Positions 5,997 through 8,974 of a stretch of DNA of 8,974 nucleotides are shown in pieces. The notes beneath the pieces were generated by a model. The model did not search any database, was not told the DNA's origin, and worked only from the letters and a program-made list of their open reading frames with translations. Within the stretch, counting starts at the first letter, position 1; each line of letters opens with the position of its first letter. The position numbers and the translations under genes were made by a program. Source of the DNA: an uncultured bacterium (GTDB lineage: Bacteria; Planctomycetota; DG-23; SLPQ01); contig CALMGO010000080.1 in the NCBI GenBank assembly GCA_937863625.1, positions 1 to 8,974 of the forward strand, given 5' to 3'.

Positions 5997-6766
5997 TTTT
6001 CTGCGGGATCGACAGCGGCGCGCGAGCGACGAAAGTAGTGCTCGTAGATGAGGCTGGAGAGATTGTATCCTCGGCGGTCGAGGATACAGGAGCGGCAAGC
6101 CAGGCAAGCGCAGCGAGGGCGCTCAGTCGAGCCATGGGCGCGGCCGGGATTTCGGGTGATGCGATTACATATACAACAGTCACCGGCTACGGCAGGCATT
6201 CGGTAGGCGGCGACAGAAGAGTGACAGAGATATCATGCCACGCAAGAGGGGCAATACACCTCGTTCCGGGAGTGCGTACGGTCGTGGACATCGGCGGTCA
6301 GGACTCGAAATTCATATCTATAGACGAGCACCAAGATGTATCGGATTTTGTAATGAACGACAGGTGTGCGGCCGGCACGGGGAGATTTCTGGAGGTTATC
6401 AGCGGGATGCTGGGGGTGGGAGTGGACCGGCTGGGGGAATTGGCAGCCGGCGCGAGGCAGCCTGTCGAGATTGGGGGAACGTGCGTGGTATTTGCCGAGA
6501 GCAGGGTGGTAAGCCTGGTAGCAGAAGGGCGCGACGCGGCGGATATAGCGGCGGGAATAGTGGAGGCGATGGCAACGCGGATACGAAGCGTGATGGGCCA
6601 CATAGTGGCGCGGGAGCCTGCGGTGCTGACTGGCGGGGTAGCGCATAACCGCGCGCTTTTCGCGGCGCTTGAAAGGCGTCTCGGGACGCGGTTTACGAGT
6701 ATCACACACCCTCAACTTGCGGGCGCTTTGGGCGCGGCGCTCTTTTCACTTGAAAATGTCCGGTAG
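5993..6766 (+). CDS. BcrA/BadF/HgdC-type ATPase activase (2-hydroxyacyl-CoA dehydratase activator family)
   Basis: A 257-residue ASKHA-fold ATPase, the typical length of a stand-alone activator such as HgdC. The first phosphate loop is GIDSGARATKVV (5-16), the GYGR motif is at 65-68, and the second nucleotide motif is VDIGGQDSK (98-106). NDRCAAGTGRFLE (122-134) and GGTCVVFAESRV (161-172) carry Cys125 and Cys164, the pair that in this family holds one [4Fe-4S] cluster bridged between two subunits. LTGGVAHN (212-219) is the adenosine-side motif. These proteins use ATP to drive low-potential electron transfer to a partner dehydratase or reductase and are very oxygen-sensitive. No dehydratase alpha/beta subunits are in the window, so the partner is unknown. 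Context with DUF1638 leaves open a role in activating a corrinoid or other redox protein. Start ATG overlaps the preceding stop (ATGA). Confidence 0.92.
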   Translation: MIFCGIDSGARATKVVLVDEAGEIVSSAVEDTGAASQASAARALSRAMGAAGISGDAITYTTVTGYGRHSVGGDRRVTEISCHARGAIHLVPGVRTVVDIGGQDSKFISIDEHQDVSDFVMNDRCAAGTGRFLEVISGMLGVGVDRLGELAAGARQPVEIGGTCVVFAESRVVSLVAEGRDAADIAAGIVEAMATRIRSVMGHIVAREPAVLTGGVAHNRALFAALERRLGTRFTSITHPQLAGALGAALFSLENVR

Positions 6767-6778
6767 AACGGGTATATG
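6750..6778 (+). promoter_or_regulatory. Predicted sigma-70-type promoter for the lipoprotein gene
   Basis: TTGAAA (6750-6755, 5 of 6 consensus) and TATATG (6773-6778, 4 of 6) are exactly 17 bases apart. The -35 lies in the last codons of the activase gene. Transcription would start near 6785, giving a leader of about 67 bases in which I see no riboswitch-like structure. Confidence 0.45.
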
Positions 6779-6835
6779 TGTAGATTGTGGGCGGACTTAT
6801 TGATTATGCGCGTGACTTTAAGACGGTTGGCGCCG

Positions 6836-6845
6836 AAAGGAGGAG
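6836..6845 (+). promoter_or_regulatory. Near-perfect ribosome binding site of the lipoprotein gene
   Basis: AAAGGAGGAG contains the full anti-Shine-Dalgarno complement AAGGAGG (6837-6843), eight bases from the ATG at 6852. It is the strongest site in the window and suggests efficient translation. Confidence 0.85.
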
Positions 6846-6851
6846 TTTGAG

Positions 6852-7364
6852 ATGAAGCACAGGCTAATCTTGGTAGTGCTCGTCGCGGCGGTGTGCGTGG
6901 CGGCATTCGGCTGCGGGGGGGGCGGTAACGAGGCTCTCATAAATGCTACGCCCGCCAAGCCACAGGACATTGGCGACCCGAACAGCATCGCCACGGGCGT
7001 AACTGAGTTGAAGGGACAGTTTTTCATCGTCAAGACCGACGTGGACGGCGAGATGCGCTTGTGGGTCGTTTCTAAGCGCATCAGGGGAAAGGACGGCGGC
7101 ACGGTAGAGTGGCTGCCAGAGCAGAAGATGTTTGCCGATAGCAATCGCAATCACAGGTACGACATAGGCGGACTCGCCCTGCATAAGGTCAAGGGTCCGC
7201 AGGCCGGTGACAATGCAGGCCTGCCGGGCTTCAGGCTCCACAGGTACAAGGTGGAGCTCGACCCCAGTACCGGGCATGTAATGCTGTACAATTTCCAGTC
7301 GCTGTCGGTATCAGACGAAGAACTGTCCGACGCGGTCACAGGCGCCTATATAGTGGTACCGTAG
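6852..7364 (+). CDS. Lipoprotein with a Rieske-like domain that has lost its [2Fe-2S] ligands
   Basis: A 170-residue exported protein. KHR and a hydrophobic stretch (5-19) lead to a lipobox-like AAFGC with Cys21 as the likely lipidated residue, although Phe at -2 is unusual. Residues 53-147 follow the Rieske pattern: LKGQFFIVKTDVDGEMRLWV opens the domain, then GTVEWLPEQKMFA (83-95), RYDIGG (102-107), VKGP (113-116) and LHRYKVELDPSTGHVML (129-145). In true Rieske proteins CTHLGC and CPCHGS occupy the places of RGKDGG (78-83) and DSNRNH (96-101). Here the ligands Cys, His, Cys, His read as Arg, Lys, Asp, Arg, and the disulfide cysteines as Gly and Asn, so no cluster can bind in the usual way. 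An insertion of several residues follows VKGP. The alignment is by eye from memory of the family. Function unknown, perhaps a structural remnant of a cytochrome bc-type complex. Confidence 0.8.
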   Translation: MKHRLILVVLVAAVCVAAFGCGGGGNEALINATPAKPQDIGDPNSIATGVTELKGQFFIVKTDVDGEMRLWVVSKRIRGKDGGTVEWLPEQKMFADSNRNHRYDIGGLALHKVKGPQAGDNAGLPGFRLHRYKVELDPSTGHVMLYNFQSLSVSDEELSDAVTGAYIVVP

Positions 7365-7383
7365 AATCCGGTTAATTGATAAA

Positions 7384-7416
7384 GAAAGCCCGGCTTAAGC
7401 CGGGCTTTCTCTTTTT
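7384..7416 (+). terminator. Strong Rho-independent terminator, probably serving both convergent genes
   Basis: A perfect 11-bp stem, GAAAGCCCGGC (7384-7394) with GCCGGGCTTTC (7399-7409), closes a TTAA loop and is followed by CTTTTT ending at 7416. It begins 19 bases after the lipoprotein stop. The converging minus-strand gene ends at 7437, and on that strand the stem is followed by a shorter T-rich run, so it probably works in both directions, best on the + strand. Confidence 0.92.
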
Positions 7417-7436
7417 GAAACGACACCACGAAAGAC

Positions 7437-8324
7437 CTACTCTCCGGTGGGGTAACTTGGCGCACCGACCGGAGCTTCATCGCCAGAATCGCCGACAGGC
7501 TCGTCCGGCACGTTGCTGACGGGAGCGCCCTCGAGGCTGGGAACGGGGGCAAGTTCAGGCCAGAGCTCGAAATCCGGCGGGACTTTCTGATTGGTGCTCT
7601 GTCTGACGGCCAGCTCCTCCAACTGCTGGTCTCTGCGCCTGTTGTAGGCCGTCTTCCACGCGTCGTAATCGGTAAGGAAGGTCTTGTCCTTGCCAAACGG
7701 CTGGAGGCCGAGGACGACGGCTTTACGGACTATCTCGGAGAAACGGGCGGGGCCCCACCCTTCTGCGGGGGGGTATGTCTGGAGGATATCATCCGGCGGG
7801 AGCATTGCCGAATCAGTGCTCAGGATGGACGCGGGAGTCATGAGGCCTGCCTCGGTGACACCAAGAGCGACAGCGGCAACATCTGCGGCTTCAGGCTTGG
7901 CGGCGGGCGGCCGACGCAGCGCGGCAATATAGGCGGCGGAAGCCTGCTCGGCACTTGCAGCCTGGTCCGGAGTAAGCGGGACAAGGACCTCGATGGAGGT
8001 GACGACCGACATGGCAACGGTGAGCACGCCGTCCACGCCGATCCCCTCGGCGCTGACATCAACGCTGATATTCTTTGCGGCCGGGTCGATGCTGACAGCC
8101 TTGCCGGTAACGGCGCCGCCATATCTGTTTGTTATCTTCACTCGGGGCGTCTCCCTGCGTTCGAGCAGGGAAGCGAGATCGTCGACGGTAATGGCGATAC
8201 CGGCCTTCGCGGAGGCGGCGTCGGAAGGGGTTGGCTGCGCGCTCTGGGCGGCCGACGCGACAACTGCGGCAGAGAAGCCCAGAAGAACGGCGAGAAACAA
8301 AGCAGGCAGGGCTCGTGGTTTCAT
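7437..8324 (-). CDS. Exported protein of unknown function with a small beta-rich domain
   Basis: A 295-residue protein with an N-terminal signal peptide: KPR, a hydrophobic core (8-22) and a likely signal peptidase I site in VVASAAQ (21-27). A Ser/Ala/Pro linker follows. Residues about 44-115 form a compact region of a helix (VDDLASLLERRE) and several predicted beta strands (RVKITNRYGGAVTGKAVSID, then NISVDVSAEG and VLTVAMSVVTSIEVLVPL). Its strand pattern recalls an Sm-like or SH3-like barrel, but no family is certain. An Ala-rich helical section, a more conserved-looking stretch (PPAEGWGPARFSEIVRKAVV near 185-204; TDYDAWKTAYNRRRDQQ near 218-234) and an acidic Pro-rich tail complete it. GGGAG six bases before the ATG (plus-strand 8331-8335) supports the start. 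It follows the OmpA-like gene on the same strand, with a hairpin terminator in the 94-base gap. Likely periplasmic; role not known. Confidence 0.82.
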   Translation of the reverse strand: MKPRALPALFLAVLLGFSAAVVASAAQSAQPTPSDAASAKAGIAITVDDLASLLERRETPRVKITNRYGGAVTGKAVSIDPAAKNISVDVSAEGIGVDGVLTVAMSVVTSIEVLVPLTPDQAASAEQASAAYIAALRRPPAAKPEAADVAAVALGVTEAGLMTPASILSTDSAMLPPDDILQTYPPAEGWGPARFSEIVRKAVVLGLQPFGKDKTFLTDYDAWKTAYNRRRDQQLEELAVRQSTNQKVPPDFELWPELAPVPSLEGAPVSNVPDEPVGDSGDEAPVGAPSYPTGE

Positions 8325-8360
8325 GGCGGACTCCCAATCGCAGAACAGGAAAAAGTCACC

Positions 8361-8395
8361 TAAAAGAAAACAGGGACAGACAAAAGCCTGTCCCT
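8361..8395 (-). terminator. Hairpin terminator after the OmpA-like gene (possibly a REP-like repeat)
   Basis: On the minus strand AGGGACAGGC and GTCTGTCCCT form a 10-bp stem (one G-U pair) with a TTTT loop at 8372-8395, then GTTTTCTTTT to 8361. It starts 23 bases after the TAA stop of the OmpA-like gene. On the plus strand the G-U pair becomes an A-C mismatch, so the structure favours minus-strand RNA. Only about 36 bases separate its T-run from the next ATG. Confidence 0.8.
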
Positions 8396-8418
8396 ATTAT
8401 TTCGGACTGTAGGCGAAA

Positions 8419-8974
8419 TTACTTTGTAGGTTCCGGGAGTTCCATGGCAGCGGGAGCGGCCTCGGACGAGGCGCCACTGCCGGCGGAAGCACCCGTCGGT
8501 ACGACGAGCCATAGCTCCACCCGCCTGTTAACGGCCCTTCCGGCGGCGGTAGAGTTGGTGTCTATCGCCACAAACTCGCCAAAGCCTGCGGTAAACATGC
8601 GCTCAGGAGAGACGCCGTCGGCTTTGAGTTCGACCCATACGGCGCGAGAACGGGCCTGGGAAAGCTCCATATTGTCTTTCCATTTGGAATACTTGATGGG
8701 CTGGCTGTCGGTATGGCCGTCAACGCGCAGGTGAAGGCCCATAGCATCCTTGGAAGCCAGTGCCGTAGCGACGGTCTTGAGGCTGTCGCGGGCGGATGCC
8801 TTGAGATCGGTCTTGCCGGAATCAAACAGGAGGTCGCTGGCGAGTCTTATGCCGCCTCCGGGGAGGTACTCGGCGCCGATATCGGCCGCCAACTGACGCA
8901 TGAGATTTTCCGAGAGCGACAGGTCGCCCATGCCGGCCCTCTTGTCGAGGGCATCCCTGTAGGCGGCAGCCTGC
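8419..8974 (-). CDS. OmpA/MotB C-terminal-domain protein, 5' end outside window
   Basis: The frame stays open to the right edge, so the gene starts beyond it; 185 codons including the stop are visible. The visible part opens with QAAAYRDALDKRAG, probably the end of a coiled coil. The OmpA-like peptidoglycan-binding domain follows: LLFDSGKTDL, VDGHTDSQPI, then NMELSQARSRAVWVEL, and GFGEF with NSTAAGRAVNRRVEL. The N, LS, RA and NRRVE elements match the consensus for contact with diaminopimelate in the cell wall. A low-complexity Ala/Ser/Pro tail of about 25 residues ends the protein. Such proteins tether the outer membrane or a membrane complex to peptidoglycan in the periplasm. An internal ATG at 8931 lies inside the coiled-coil-like lead-in and is unlikely to be the start. 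A hairpin terminator follows the stop. Confidence 0.9.
   Translation of the reverse strand, partial: QAAAYRDALDKRAGMGDLSLSENLMRQLAADIGAEYLPGGGIRLASDLLFDSGKTDLKASARDSLKTVATALASKDAMGLHLRVDGHTDSQPIKYSKWKDNMELSQARSRAVWVELKADGVSPERMFTAGFGEFVAIDTNSTAAGRAVNRRVELWLVVPTGASAGSGASSEAAPAAMELPEPTK

Larger units (their letters stand above)
2069..6766 (+). other. Six-gene operon: oxidoreductase, larC, coiled-coil protein, DUF1638, membrane protein, activase
   Basis: Six same-strand genes follow with gaps of 50 and 14 bases and then overlaps of 8, 4 and 4 bases. Both 4-base overlaps are ATGA stop-start junctions (5481-5484 and 5993-5996), typical of translational coupling. No internal terminator-like hairpin was seen. 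A promoter candidate precedes the first gene, and a separate promoter-like pair at 6750-6778 starts the next unit. Co-transcription is inferred from spacing only. Confidence 0.75.

Noticed and set aside
6767..6851. Riboswitch or leader peptide upstream of the lipoprotein
   Set aside because: The leader is short, and I found no stable paired structure and no small open frame with its own ribosome site.

Overview
The window comes from a GC-rich, Gram-negative-type (diderm) bacterium. Evidence for this is an OmpA-family peptidoglycan-binding protein, a lipoprotein, exported proteins and Shine-Dalgarno-led genes. Nickel-cofactor (LarC), DUF1638 and oxygen-sensitive 2-hydroxyacyl-CoA dehydratase-activase genes suggest an anaerobe or a lineage with anaerobic ancestry. 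The overall look fits Planctomycetota or a neighbouring uncultured phylum, but that placement is a guess. No RNA genes, CRISPR arrays or transposase genes were seen.

Left end (1-1931, + strand): the tail of an unidentified protein, then a 577-residue membrane protein with an N-terminal zinc ribbon, about seven membrane helices and a C-terminal TPR-like helical domain. An AT-rich gap follows, with a weak terminator-like hairpin and a possible promoter.

Middle (2069-6766, + strand): a tightly packed six-gene run, almost certainly one operon. In order it holds a Gfo/Idh/MocA-type NAD(P)-dependent oxidoreductase, LarC (nickel insertion into the nickel-pincer nucleotide cofactor), a membrane-anchored coiled-coil protein with a DUF6115-like helix-turn-helix end, a DUF1638 protein, a four-helix membrane protein and a BcrA/BadF/HgdC-type ATPase activase. 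The last three junctions are 4-8 bp overlaps, so translation is likely coupled. The operon joins cofactor-maturation and redox-activation proteins without their usual catalytic partners (LarA/LarB/LarE, dehydratase subunits, corrinoid methyltransferases), which must lie elsewhere if present.

Right part (6767-8974): a promoter-like pair at the end of the activase gene precedes a lipoprotein gene with a near-perfect ribosome site. The lipoprotein reads like a Rieske domain in which all four cluster ligands and both disulfide cysteines have been replaced; this is the most striking observation here. A strong hairpin terminator separates it from two convergent minus-strand genes: an exported protein of unknown function and, at the window edge, the C-terminal part of an OmpA/MotB-type protein. 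A second hairpin terminator lies between those two genes.
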